Of a DNA stretch of 64,000 bases, positions 7,388 to 16,891 are shown in pieces. Position 1 is the stretch's first letter. The number at the start of each line of letters is the position of its first letter. Both the position numbers and the translations under genes were made by a program. The notes beneath the pieces were generated by a model that made no database searches, was not told where the DNA came from, and saw nothing but the letters and a program-made list of their open reading frames with translations. Location of the stretch: the NCBI GenBank assembly GCA_903916595.1, contig CAIWXI010000031.1, positions 107,154-171,153 of the forward strand, in the 5' to 3' direction. The DNA comes from an uncultured Bacteroidales bacterium. Its GTDB lineage: Bacteria; Bacteroidota; Bacteroidia; Bacteroidales; FEN-979.

Positions 7388-10357
7388 ATGCAGGTAAAGC
7401 AAAACGCTCTAAATCCGAAGAAGTATTACTTCATCGACACGTCCTTCAACCTGATGATGAAACGGAGGATCTACCAGATCCTTCTCATCTCGAGTACCTA
7501 CGACTCCTTCATGCTGGAAGAAGACGGGAGGATTGATGAAACTATTTTCATGGAGTATGTTTCGCTCAACCTGCGCTATCCTCCGCAGTTTATCAAAGTG
7601 ACTTCCGAAAAGGAGGCTTTTGAAGTCCTCGAAGATAAAAGTATAGAGCTGGTCATCTCCATGCTCAACATCGAGCAGGCCGATACGTTTGATCTGGCGG
7701 TGAAGATCAAAACCAGGTATCCGAAAATCCCTATCGTGGCATTAACGCCTTTCTCGAGGGAGGTGAACCTGAAACTGACCGGAAATCGCCTTAACTTTAT
7801 TGATTACGTGTTCTCCTGGCTTGGCAATGCCGACATCCTGCTCGCTATCATCAAGCTTATCGAGGATAAGATGAACATGCCCCAGGATGTGAAGCAGGGT
7901 GTTCAGGCGATATTGCTTGTTGAAGACTCTATCAGGTTTTATTCAAGCTATCTGCCGAACATGTATAAGATTATGCTTAAACAGTCAAAGACTTTCATGA
8001 CCGAGGGGCTGAATGAGCATAATAAAATGCTGCGGATGAGGGGGCGGACGAAGATCGTGCTGGCGACCACATACGAGGAAGCGGTCGACCTCTGGGGCAA
8101 ATACAAGAACAACCTCTTGGGTATCATCACCGATATAAGCTTTCCCCGTCAGGGCGTGACCGATAAGGAGGCCGGGATCAGGTTCGTCGAAAAAGTGAAG
8201 GCCGAAGATGAGTTCATGCCTATCCTTCTGCAGTCGACCGACGTGGAATATGAGTCTCTGTCGGAAAAATTAGGTGTCGGATTTCTGAATAAAAACTCCA
8301 AAACCCTGGCCCTTGAGCTCAGAAACTACATCAACGAACATTTTTCTTTTGGAGATTTTGTGTTCATAGACCCAAGGTCAGGCCGTGAGATTACGAGGGT
8401 TGTCGACCTGAAAGCTATGCAGGATAAGATTTTCGAGATCCCCGACGATTCCCTGAAGTATCATATGCAGAGAAATCATTTCTCGAAATGGCTTAACGCC
8501 CGCGCTCTTTTTCCTATCGCTGAAATGTTTAAGGAAGTGTCTTTCTCGGAGTTTGCCGATGTAGATGAAGCAAAACGTTATATCTTCGATGGAATCACGG
8601 CATACCGTATCAATAAAGCGAAAGGGGTTATCGCCGATTTCGACAGGGAGAGGTACGACGAATATCTGCAATTTGCAAGAATAGGGGAGGGTTCCATTGG
8701 CGGGAAAGCACGCGGACTGGCGTTTCTCGATTCGCTGATCAAACGCAACAGGTTATCATACAAGTATCCTGATGTGGTGATCTCTATTCCCCGAACCGTG
8801 GTTATCGGCACCGATGTCTTCGATGAGTTTATGGAGGAAAATAACCTGCATGAGATTGCCTTGAGCGACCGCTCAGATTCTGAGATCCTTTCACGCTTTA
8901 TAAAGGCCCGCCTGCCTTACCGTATTCATGAAGACCTTTATGCTTTCGTTTCATGTATTAACACCCCTATTGCAATCCGCTCTTCCAGCCTGCTTGAAGA
9001 TTCCCATTACCAGCCCTTCGCGGGGATCTATTCCACCTACATGATCCCGAATGTGAAATCGAACGAAAGGCTGATGATTGAAACACTTACCGAAGCAATC
9101 AAAATGGTGTATGCTTCGGTGTATTTCAAGGACAGCAAATCATACATGACAGCCACCCTGAACATGATTGATGAGGAAAAGATGGGCGTGGTGCTGCAGG
9201 AGGTCATAGGAACCGAATATAACGAACGGTTTTATCCTGCTATCTCGGGAGTGGCCCGATCGATCAATTTTTATCCCATCGCACCCGAAAAACCTGAGGA
9301 TGGGATCGCGAACATCGCATTTGGACTGGGGAAATATATTGTTGACGGCGGAAATGGATTGAGGTTTTCGCCAAGGTTCCCGAAGAAGATATTACAGCTT
9401 TCTACACCTGAACTGGCACTGAGCGAGACCCAGAAGTTTTTTTATGCACTGGATCTTAAACCTGAGAGTTTTTCACCCGATACCGACGATACCATTAATC
9501 TGTTGAAGCTCAAAATCAAGGATGCCGAAAGTGATCCTGCCCTGAGACTTGTGGCTTCAACCTATGATTACGACAGCCACCAGCTGAAGGAAGGAACTAT
9601 GCATAACGGCAAACGGCTGATCACTTTTTCGCGTCAGCTCACTCATAATACTTTTCCTCTGGCCGAAATATTACAGGAAGTTCTTGAGATCGGGCAAAGG
9701 GAAATGAATAAGCCGGTAGAGATTGAATTCGCCGTTAACCTCGATGCCCCCGACAATGAGCCCAGGGTGTTCAGCCTTTTGCAAATCAGACCTATTGCAG
9801 GAAGAGACGAAACCATTCATATTGATGAGGCGAAAGTAACGCATGAAAATACCCTGCTTATCTCCACTACAGCCCTGGGCAATGGCATCATCAACGATAT
9901 TCATGATTTTCTGTATGTGAAACCGGCTGCCTGGGATGCATCAAAGACCCAGGAGATCGCTCTCAGGCTTGAAAAACGGAACGACTGGTTTCAGACCGAA
10001 AAAAAGTATTATGTGCTGGTTGGCCCGGGCCGATGGGGGTCCAGCGATCCATGGCTGGGTATACCTGTGCGCTGGCCCCAGATATCCAATTCAAGAGTAA
10101 TTGTGGAATCGGGCCTCGACAAATACCGCATCGATCCCAGCCAGGGAACTCATTTTTTTCAGAACCTGACCTCCTTCCGCGTGGGCTATTTCACCATTAA
10201 CCCATATATCGACGAAGGCTGGTACAACCTCGGCTTCCTCAACAGTCAGCCTGCACTCTTCGAAGACGAGTACATACGCCATGTTCGCTTTGAACAACCC
10301 ATCCGTGTAGAGATCGACGGCAAACGGAACTATGGAGTGGTATTTAAACCGGAGTAA
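7388..10357 (+). CDS. Receiver-like domain fused to PEP/pyruvate-binding (PEP synthase-like) protein
   Basis: GSIGGKARGLAFLDSL, IAIRSSSLLEDSHYQPFAGIYSTYM (PPDK N-domain); N-terminal segments resemble response-regulator receivers (AILLVEDSIRFYSSYLPNM). Confidence 0.85.
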   Translation: MQVKQNALNPKKYYFIDTSFNLMMKRRIYQILLISSTYDSFMLEEDGRIDETIFMEYVSLNLRYPPQFIKVTSEKEAFEVLEDKSIELVISMLNIEQADTFDLAVKIKTRYPKIPIVALTPFSREVNLKLTGNRLNFIDYVFSWLGNADILLAIIKLIEDKMNMPQDVKQGVQAILLVEDSIRFYSSYLPNMYKIMLKQSKTFMTEGLNEHNKMLRMRGRTKIVLATTYEEAVDLWGKYKNNLLGIITDISFPRQGVTDKEAGIRFVEKVKAEDEFMPILLQSTDVEYESLSEKLGVGFLNKNSKTLALELRNYINEHFSFGDFVFIDPRSGREITRVVDLKAMQDKIFEIPDDSLKYHMQRNHFSKWLNARALFPIAEMFKEVSFSEFADVDEAKRYIFDGITAYRINKAKGVIADFDRERYDEYLQFARIGEGSIGGKARGLAFLDSLIKRNRLSYKYPDVVISIPRTVVIGTDVFDEFMEENNLHEIALSDRSDSEILSRFIKARLPYRIHEDLYAFVSCINTPIAIRSSSLLEDSHYQPFAGIYSTYMIPNVKSNERLMIETLTEAIKMVYASVYFKDSKSYMTATLNMIDEEKMGVVLQEVIGTEYNERFYPAISGVARSINFYPIAPEKPEDGIANIAFGLGKYIVDGGNGLRFSPRFPKKILQLSTPELALSETQKFFYALDLKPESFSPDTDDTINLLKLKIKDAESDPALRLVASTYDYDSHQLKEGTMHNGKRLITFSRQLTHNTFPLAEILQEVLEIGQREMNKPVEIEFAVNLDAPDNEPRVFSLLQIRPIAGRDETIHIDEAKVTHENTLLISTTALGNGIINDIHDFLYVKPAAWDASKTQEIALRLEKRNDWFQTEKKYYVLVGPGRWGSSDPWLGIPVRWPQISNSRVIVESGLDKYRIDPSQGTHFFQNLTSFRVGYFTINPYIDEGWYNLGFLNSQPALFEDEYIRHVRFEQPIRVEIDGKRNYGVVFKPE

Positions 10358-10390
10358 GTAATTCCGGATTCGTCCGAGCTTAATTAATCA

Positions 10391-11302
10391 TCACATCCAT
10401 CGCTTGGTTCTGAAGTATATGATCATCAGTATAGCGATACCTAACATAGACCCGGAAACGAAAAAGAATGAGTAAGGATGGTCCTGCATGGGAAGTTTGA
10501 TGTTCATCCCGTATATGCTGGCAATAAATGTTAGCGGAAGCAGGATAGATGAAACCAGAGTCAGTATCTTGATCACTTCGTTGGTCTTGTTCACCAGCAT
10601 AGAGTCGAAGGTTGTGGAATACCCTTTGATAAGCTCTCCATCATCTTCCAGCATGTCCCAGATCTTCTGATAGTAATCGAGGATATTACCCCAGTAATCC
10701 AACATATTCCCGGCAAAGCCTTTTATTGTACCATTCTGCAGTTTGCTGAATAGTATCATCTGCGGCTTGAACATGGTGTTTAGAAGAATTACGTTTTTGC
10801 GGGTGATAGATATTTTCTCGATGATCTTCTCGGAATGCTTGGAGAACAATGCTTTTCCGCATTCATCAACATCCCTGTCGACCTTCTCAACCACCTTCCG
10901 CGATTCACCCATCACGAAATCGAGGATGCGATACAAGAGCGAGTCGCTGCTTCCAACATCCATTGGCTGGCCTGAAAGCGACAGGACTTTCTCGCTGTTG
11001 AACATTTCTTTGAAGAGCCATTTTGATCGCCCAATGGTGATGAGATAGTCTTTTCCCCAGAATAGCTTGATCTCATGGATGTCGACAAACAACTGTGATG
11101 CGTCAAAAATAGGAAATTGAAGGATCAGGAAGAGATAGTCACTATAGACATCGATCTTGGGACGGAGATTGATCGGTGACCGGCAGTCTTCAATGTCGAG
11201 GGGATGAAAGTGGTAATGATCTTTCAAAGCCTGGAAGTCTTCTTCATCCGGACGGATCACGTGCGACCAGCTTATGTTTCCGAATTTGAGAGTTTCTATC
11301 AT
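10391..11302 (-). CDS. corA: CorA-family magnesium/divalent cation transporter
   Basis: C-terminal YGMNIKLP signature between two TM helices; N-terminal HPLDIEDC. Confidence 0.92.
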   Translation of the reverse strand: MIETLKFGNISWSHVIRPDEEDFQALKDHYHFHPLDIEDCRSPINLRPKIDVYSDYLFLILQFPIFDASQLFVDIHEIKLFWGKDYLITIGRSKWLFKEMFNSEKVLSLSGQPMDVGSSDSLLYRILDFVMGESRKVVEKVDRDVDECGKALFSKHSEKIIEKISITRKNVILLNTMFKPQMILFSKLQNGTIKGFAGNMLDYWGNILDYYQKIWDMLEDDGELIKGYSTTFDSMLVNKTNEVIKILTLVSSILLPLTFIASIYGMNIKLPMQDHPYSFFFVSGSMLGIAILMIIYFRTKRWM

Positions 11303-11322
11303 CGGTTTTCTTTAACGAATTT

Positions 11323-13986
11323 TCAATTCCTGTAAATAATCAGTGAATTCTGGCTGTCTTTAGTTCCTATCCCCAGAAAATACTCTCCCGCCGGAAGGCC
11401 TGACAGGTTAAGCTTAAATGCATTTTTACCAGTGGTCAGCCATACCTGCTCACTGTAAACTGTTCTCCCGCTTTGATCTGTAACGGTTATGACTGCGGAT
11501 GTCTTCCTGCACGGGTTCACAGATATCGTGAACAGGCCGTCGGCAGATGGGTTTGGATACGCGGTAATCTCTGAGCTCAGGGTGTTTCTGAAAGCTGCAA
11601 TCCCGGTCGATGGCTCAAGCCTGAATTTACCTTTGCCTCCGAAATCAAGGATGTTCAACTTGTTAAGGGTATCATAAGTTATGGAAAGGATATTTCCTGA
11701 TACCACTTGCAAAGGGATTGGGTTGTATAGTGAGACCCTGCCATTGTCGCTGCAATAACCTTCGACTATTCCAGTCTGTATCTCATTCCAGGCCACAAGC
11801 ATAGGGTGGCTTGCAGCCAGCATGATCTGGTTTCCGTACTTAAGCTGATCGCCGCCCCGGAGCATGGCGAGGGAAACATGACCTGAAGGATTCAGGCTCA
11901 CGACATTGATTTGCCCGTTGCAGCTGACAGCTTCGGGTAAACCGCTCTGAGCCGCGGAAACCAGCTGTGCTGTGTTTGCAGATTGCGTGAGTGCGAAATC
12001 GCTGTATGAATGATACTTCAGCACTGAGACGCTGGCGCCCGGAACTCCCGTGACGGGCAGGCATACCGATGAATCGGAAGTATAAGGGAACATCAGAGTC
12101 TGGAAGCTGGCGCTGGCAGCAGAATCGGGCTGCAGCATCATATTGCTGTATTTCCTGTAAGTTGAGGATCCGATAGCCATGGAATCAGTCTCATACGAAA
12201 AGGCAAGCGGGGTTTTATCGCCCTGTACCTGCACAAGCAGAGATACCGTGTCGCGTTTATAAGTCCCCCTGAAATTGCCAAAATCAGCAATAAATGAGCC
12301 TTCGGCCGATGAGGGGCTGCTTCCTGATAAGCCGTTCCCCTGGAACTGGAATGTATATTTACGCTTGCTGCCGGCGATACAGAAATCGTTCAGTATAAAG
12401 TAGCGGTTCCTTAAGAAGAGGTTGCAGCGGATGATGCTGTCGCCCCAGTAGCTTGTTCGGACCTCCCCGTAATCAAGGCCGGAAGTATGGAAACAATCTT
12501 CGATATATGCAGTATTTGAATTCACATTCACAAACTCGCCCGTTGGTGGCTGAGGCCCGCCTCCATTCACGAGGATACAGTTGTGATTGGTTGCTTTATT
12601 AACGAAGTTGCTCTCGGGAGCACCAGGATAGCCGGGATCGACAGCCAGCAATTGCCCGTAGGCCATCAACGAAAAACTTGAGGCATCTCCCTGGTGGTGC
12701 GATTTGGCCCCCGTGAGTGCGATACCATGTTCGCCTATGAAATGCATATAGATCGCATCGGACTCCCAGGAAGAACGGAATACCAGGTTGCCTGCTGCGG
12801 GTAATGCCTGAAACAGGCTGTCGGTGCGAACGCCCTGTACGACATGGGTCGAGATATACTGTGTTCGTACAAACGGATCGTCATACGAAAAACCGGGGTT
12901 GGGAAGATTGAACTCAGGCTTGCCCGATAAGGCCATTATGTGAGTCCCGAAGCCAATAGGGCTGTCGTGGATTGCCGGTTCGCTTCCGTCGGGCATTTGT
13001 ATTTTATTCATCCAGTCATAGATCCGGTCATAGCCGGGATCGTACCAGGGATTCCGTATCATCCGTGGTTCCGAGTTAAAAGTCACCGCTATACTGTCGT
13101 CAGGCAAAAAATTATATAAAGAACGTATAAATGGAAAAGCATTCTGGAAGGCATAGTTGAAATAGCCCGGCCCTTCGGCATACCCGGCCAGGGTGTCGGG
13201 CTCCGAAACCCGGGGGTAGGGCCCGTTTTCGACCCAGAGGGTGTTGTCGAGGTTCCATAAGCCGGCATTGATCCAGTTCTGAGGCTGGTAGTTGATGTTG
13301 GCATCCTGATGATCATTCAGGACCACCGCTGCCAGGCCCAGGGCCGAAGCGGTCATGATGCTGTGATTGTCGAACTGGAAGTCGAAAAATTTAATCGGTA
13401 TGAAATAAATGGTATAGGTTGCCATTGCCCGGTAATAGAGGTTTCCCGTGAAGTGTATAAGCGAATCCCGGGCCGTGGAACCTGATATTCCGGCACCTTT
13501 CAGAAGGTCATAAGCGGTAAGATAAAAAATGAGCTCCTTTGAACGGTGCTGCCATTCCTGGTAAAACACCCAGCCCGACTGGTAGCCTACAATTGTATTT
13601 ATACTGTTCAGCAATGACAAGGCTTTTGAGCTCAGGGCATCCTTTTCAGATGGCAGAAGGGCAACGATATTTCCGTTTTCCCACTTCCGGTCCATGAGCA
13701 CCGCAAAAGCCGCTTCCCTGGCTATCAAAGCCCTGGTAAAACGGTCACCATCGGTGGAGTTTCCTGCAGGAACGGCACTGTTGGCAGTATTCCATATTGA
13801 TTGATAAAGATTAATGATGACGGGGTTTGTAAGACTGCCCCGGATCTCAGGAATTGAATTGCTGTCGAGGAGCGTCCTGGGATAACTCAGGTCGGCGCCA
13901 GACGGGTTCCAGGATCCCTGGGAAAATGCCATCCGGGGAACAAATCCAAAAACCAGGCATGCCCAAAGGATAATTTGCACTTTCAT
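11323..13986 (-). CDS. Heparinase II/III-like polysaccharide lyase family protein with C-terminal T9SS sorting domain
   Basis: FRSSWESDAIYMHFIGEHGIALTGAKSHHQGDASSFSLMAYGQLLAVDPGYPG; C-terminal YPNPSADGLFTISV...LPAGEYFLGI...IIYRN. Confidence 0.75.
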   Translation of the reverse strand: MKVQIILWACLVFGFVPRMAFSQGSWNPSGADLSYPRTLLDSNSIPEIRGSLTNPVIINLYQSIWNTANSAVPAGNSTDGDRFTRALIAREAAFAVLMDRKWENGNIVALLPSEKDALSSKALSLLNSINTIVGYQSGWVFYQEWQHRSKELIFYLTAYDLLKGAGISGSTARDSLIHFTGNLYYRAMATYTIYFIPIKFFDFQFDNHSIMTASALGLAAVVLNDHQDANINYQPQNWINAGLWNLDNTLWVENGPYPRVSEPDTLAGYAEGPGYFNYAFQNAFPFIRSLYNFLPDDSIAVTFNSEPRMIRNPWYDPGYDRIYDWMNKIQMPDGSEPAIHDSPIGFGTHIMALSGKPEFNLPNPGFSYDDPFVRTQYISTHVVQGVRTDSLFQALPAAGNLVFRSSWESDAIYMHFIGEHGIALTGAKSHHQGDASSFSLMAYGQLLAVDPGYPGAPESNFVNKATNHNCILVNGGGPQPPTGEFVNVNSNTAYIEDCFHTSGLDYGEVRTSYWGDSIIRCNLFLRNRYFILNDFCIAGSKRKYTFQFQGNGLSGSSPSSAEGSFIADFGNFRGTYKRDTVSLLVQVQGDKTPLAFSYETDSMAIGSSTYRKYSNMMLQPDSAASASFQTLMFPYTSDSSVCLPVTGVPGASVSVLKYHSYSDFALTQSANTAQLVSAAQSGLPEAVSCNGQINVVSLNPSGHVSLAMLRGGDQLKYGNQIMLAASHPMLVAWNEIQTGIVEGYCSDNGRVSLYNPIPLQVVSGNILSITYDTLNKLNILDFGGKGKFRLEPSTGIAAFRNTLSSEITAYPNPSADGLFTISVNPCRKTSAVITVTDQSGRTVYSEQVWLTTGKNAFKLNLSGLPAGEYFLGIGTKDSQNSLIIYRN

Positions 13987-14024
13987 GATTTCAAAGGTAA
14001 GATGTATTTTCTTAGCTTTACATC

Positions 14025-15320
14025 ATGAACTCACTGCATTCATACAATTCAGCAGGAATACTGTTTGGAATACTCTGTGTATGCCTCTGCCTGAATCTTT
14101 CCGTTATGGCCCAGCTTTCTGTTTCAGGGAGTGTGTCAGATGCAGACCATGACACCCCAATGCTTTTTGCCCAGATCGCGGTAAGCAATTCCACCATCGG
14201 CACAGTCTCGAATGAAGACGGACGGTTTTTTCTTGGCATCCCCGAAATCCATCTGAAGGATACACTGGTGGTTACCTACCTTGGCTATGAAACGGCCAGG
14301 CTGGCTGTTGCCGGGCTAATCGGCAAGAATACCCTGATCAGGCTTAAGCCAAAAGAGCTTCTTTTGAAGGAAGTTGAGGTCGTTGCACTCACTCCCGAAG
14401 AAGTGATGAGAAGGATGTCAGTCCGGATTTCCGCGAACTACGGCAGCGATTCTATACTGCTGACTGCTTTTTACCGCTCACAGAAATTCGCTGGAAAAAA
14501 GCTGGCCGAATATGCCGAAGCTGTAATTACAGATCTGAAAACGGGTTATTATGCCCTGAATACCATGAAGGAAATGAAGGAGTTGGCTTCTCACTCGAAT
14601 GTTACACTCCTGGTTAAGGGCAGAGTGGTATCTGATACCAGCCTGGTGAATTCCATGGGAGATGTGGGTAAAATGGCGGGCTGCCTGGGATGTATTTTCG
14701 CAGAAGATCTGGTCGAGAATAACTTCAGAACTATGTTCGGCGAGGAGGCTTTTCGTTACTATAAATATACCATGGAAGAACTTTCTAACCCGGAAGGGGG
14801 AAAGATATATCATATCAGGTTTGATCAGGCGGAAAAGAAAATAAAGGGATTTAAAGGCGAATTGTTCATCGACGGCAGTTCTTTCGCCATGATGAAGATT
14901 GTGCTCAGACCAAGTTACCAGGGTTTTGAGAAGTATGAAAAAGACAAAATGAAAAGGATCTACACGATACAAAATATTCCCGGTTGGATAGCCGGGATGC
15001 CTCTTTATGACCGAACTCTTACATACTCGAAACGAAAAGATTACTGGTGCCTTAGTACCATTCACGACGAACAATGGGTAACATTCACCCAGCCATCCAC
15101 AGGTCAAAGAATAAGAATGGGGTATAAAAATGACCTGGTGGTAACTGATGTATCCCGCGATCATGAGCAGCTGCGAGGTTTTACCGGAGATAAACAAGCC
15201 GGGGTAAACCGGCGCTGGGATCAGCTAGCCGGTCAGGCCGATGAAACGTTCTGGGCGAACTTCAACTACCTGCCGATCGAAGAGCAATTACGGAAAAATA
15301 TAAAAGGATTAGAGAAATGA
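14025..15320 (+). CDS. Carboxypeptidase-regulatory-like-domain outer membrane/secreted protein
   Basis: Signal peptide; VSGSVSDADHDTPMLFAQIAVSNSTIGTVSNEDGRFFL. Confidence 0.75.
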   Translation: MNSLHSYNSAGILFGILCVCLCLNLSVMAQLSVSGSVSDADHDTPMLFAQIAVSNSTIGTVSNEDGRFFLGIPEIHLKDTLVVTYLGYETARLAVAGLIGKNTLIRLKPKELLLKEVEVVALTPEEVMRRMSVRISANYGSDSILLTAFYRSQKFAGKKLAEYAEAVITDLKTGYYALNTMKEMKELASHSNVTLLVKGRVVSDTSLVNSMGDVGKMAGCLGCIFAEDLVENNFRTMFGEEAFRYYKYTMEELSNPEGGKIYHIRFDQAEKKIKGFKGELFIDGSSFAMMKIVLRPSYQGFEKYEKDKMKRIYTIQNIPGWIAGMPLYDRTLTYSKRKDYWCLSTIHDEQWVTFTQPSTGQRIRMGYKNDLVVTDVSRDHEQLRGFTGDKQAGVNRRWDQLAGQADETFWANFNYLPIEEQLRKNIKGLEK

Positions 15321-15343
15321 CATCAGCCATCTGCCATCTGATA

Positions 15344-16060
15344 TCAGATGTCAAGGTTATTCTGAATCACCATCTCCATCGATTCCAGCTCCAGTGCAAC
15401 GAGATTGCCGAAACCCTCTTTTCCTGACATATACGGACCGTTGTCGAGGTCGATGAATTTGTAGATCTTGTTCCTTACAGCCAGCATAATGAGTTCCATG
15501 TTAACCGGCACATGCCCGTGAATGATCTTTCTGCGGCCTATTTTCTCGGGTTGTATCTCGTACTCGCGCAGCCACAGCATAGCCCTCTGGTCTTCAAAAG
15601 GATCTTCATTTTTAAAATTCAGTCCGGCATGAACCAAAACGAACTTATCCAGCAAGATATAATACTTCAGTCCGCGCATCCATTCAATATAATCAACGGG
15701 AACATCCCGTACATGGGTTACCCCGAAGCTTGAAAGGGTTGCTTTTCCCCCGATTTCCATCCAAACCTTATGCTTCCTGTCGCCCAGCCTGTGCCACCAG
15801 GTATTCCTTGCCTGCTTTTCAGCATCATACAATTCAACCATAAAGTCTTCATGATTCCCTTTCAGAGCGGTCACATTATAGCCGTCGTTCTTAAGGTTAC
15901 GGATGAAATCAATAACACCCTTTGAATCCGCTCCCCGGTCAACATAATCGCCCAGAAAATAAAGTTCATCATTCCTCGTGGGGTTGATCAGGTTATTGAC
16001 CAGGCCTTTAAGGGTCTTTGAACAGCCGTGTATGTCGGGGATCACCCAGCGTTTTGGCAT
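15344..16060 (-). CDS. Serine/threonine-type metallophosphoesterase
   Basis: IPDIHGC, FLGDYVDRGADS, LKGNHEDFM, HAGL motifs. Confidence 0.92.
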   Translation of the reverse strand: MPKRWVIPDIHGCSKTLKGLVNNLINPTRNDELYFLGDYVDRGADSKGVIDFIRNLKNDGYNVTALKGNHEDFMVELYDAEKQARNTWWHRLGDRKHKVWMEIGGKATLSSFGVTHVRDVPVDYIEWMRGLKYYILLDKFVLVHAGLNFKNEDPFEDQRAMLWLREYEIQPEKIGRRKIIHGHVPVNMELIMLAVRNKIYKFIDLDNGPYMSGKEGFGNLVALELESMEMVIQNNLDI

Positions 16061-16062
16061 AT

Positions 16063-16809
16063 TTATTTTTTCTTTCCCTGGTTAGCGACTTCTTCCATGA
16101 GTTTTTTTATGACTTCCGGATCTCCGAGAAAGTAGTCCTTTTGCAGGTTCATCGAATCGTCAAACTCGAACACATACGGTATACCGGTAGGCAGGTTAAG
16201 GCCCACGATATCCTCATCAGAGATATTTTTAAGATATTTCACAATGCCCCGGAGGCTGTTGCCGTGGGCTGCCACCAGCACCTCCTTGTGAATGATCAGA
16301 TTAGGTTCCATTTCGTCTTTCCAGTAGGGAACGATCCTGTTCACTGTATCTTTAAGAGCTTCCGTTGCCGGGATATCTTTCGGGTCAAGGTCAATGTAAC
16401 GGGGGTCAAACCTGGGATGCCGGGGATCGTCGGCGGGCAGGGGAGGAGGTGCGATATCATAACTCCTTCTCCAGATCAGCACCTGCTTGTCGCCGTATTT
16501 CTCTACCATCTCGGCTTTGTTAAGCCCCTGCAGAATACCGTAATGCTTTTCGTTCAGCCTCCAGGTCTTGTATACCGGTAACCATAACAGGTTCATCTGT
16601 TCCTGGATCAGCCAAAGGGTACGTATAGCCCTGGTCAGGTAAGAAGTGTAGGCTATCTTGAAATTAAATCCTTCTTTCCTTAGAGTTTGTCCGGCTTCGG
16701 TAGCTTCCCTTATGCCCCGTTCAGAAAGCTCTACATCGGTCCATCCGGTAAAACGATTTTCTTTGTTCCATGTGCTTTCGCCATGACGAATTAAAACGAG
16801 TTTGTTCAT
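16063..16809 (-). CDS. gpmA: 2,3-bisphosphoglycerate-dependent phosphoglycerate mutase
   Basis: [62 protein letters not shown]. Confidence 0.97.
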   Translation of the reverse strand: MNKLVLIRHGESTWNKENRFTGWTDVELSERGIREATEAGQTLRKEGFNFKIAYTSYLTRAIRTLWLIQEQMNLLWLPVYKTWRLNEKHYGILQGLNKAEMVEKYGDKQVLIWRRSYDIAPPPLPADDPRHPRFDPRYIDLDPKDIPATEALKDTVNRIVPYWKDEMEPNLIIHKEVLVAAHGNSLRGIVKYLKNISDEDIVGLNLPTGIPYVFEFDDSMNLQKDYFLGDPEVIKKLMEEVANQGKKK

Positions 16810-16834
16810 AGTGTCTGAGATTGCAGTTCAGGTG

Positions 16835-16842
16835 CAAAAGTA
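16835..16842 (-). promoter_or_regulatory. Putative -7 box TACTTTTG for gpmA
   Basis: Bacteroidota TAnnTTTG consensus ~26 nt upstream of gpmA ATG; divergent to the 16864 box. Confidence 0.5.
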
Positions 16843-16863
16843 TAAAATAATCAGCATTTTCCC

Positions 16864-16871
16864 TACCTTTG
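16864..16871 (+). promoter_or_regulatory. Putative -7 box TACCTTTG for DUF2723 gene
   Basis: Consensus match ~20 nt before ATG 16892. Confidence 0.55.
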
Positions 16872-16891
16872 TGCGATACAAGTAATTCGTT

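Noticed and set aside
14478-15197. 239-aa antisense ORF
   Set aside because: Opposite the CarboxypepD-like gene; no recognisable motif or promoter.
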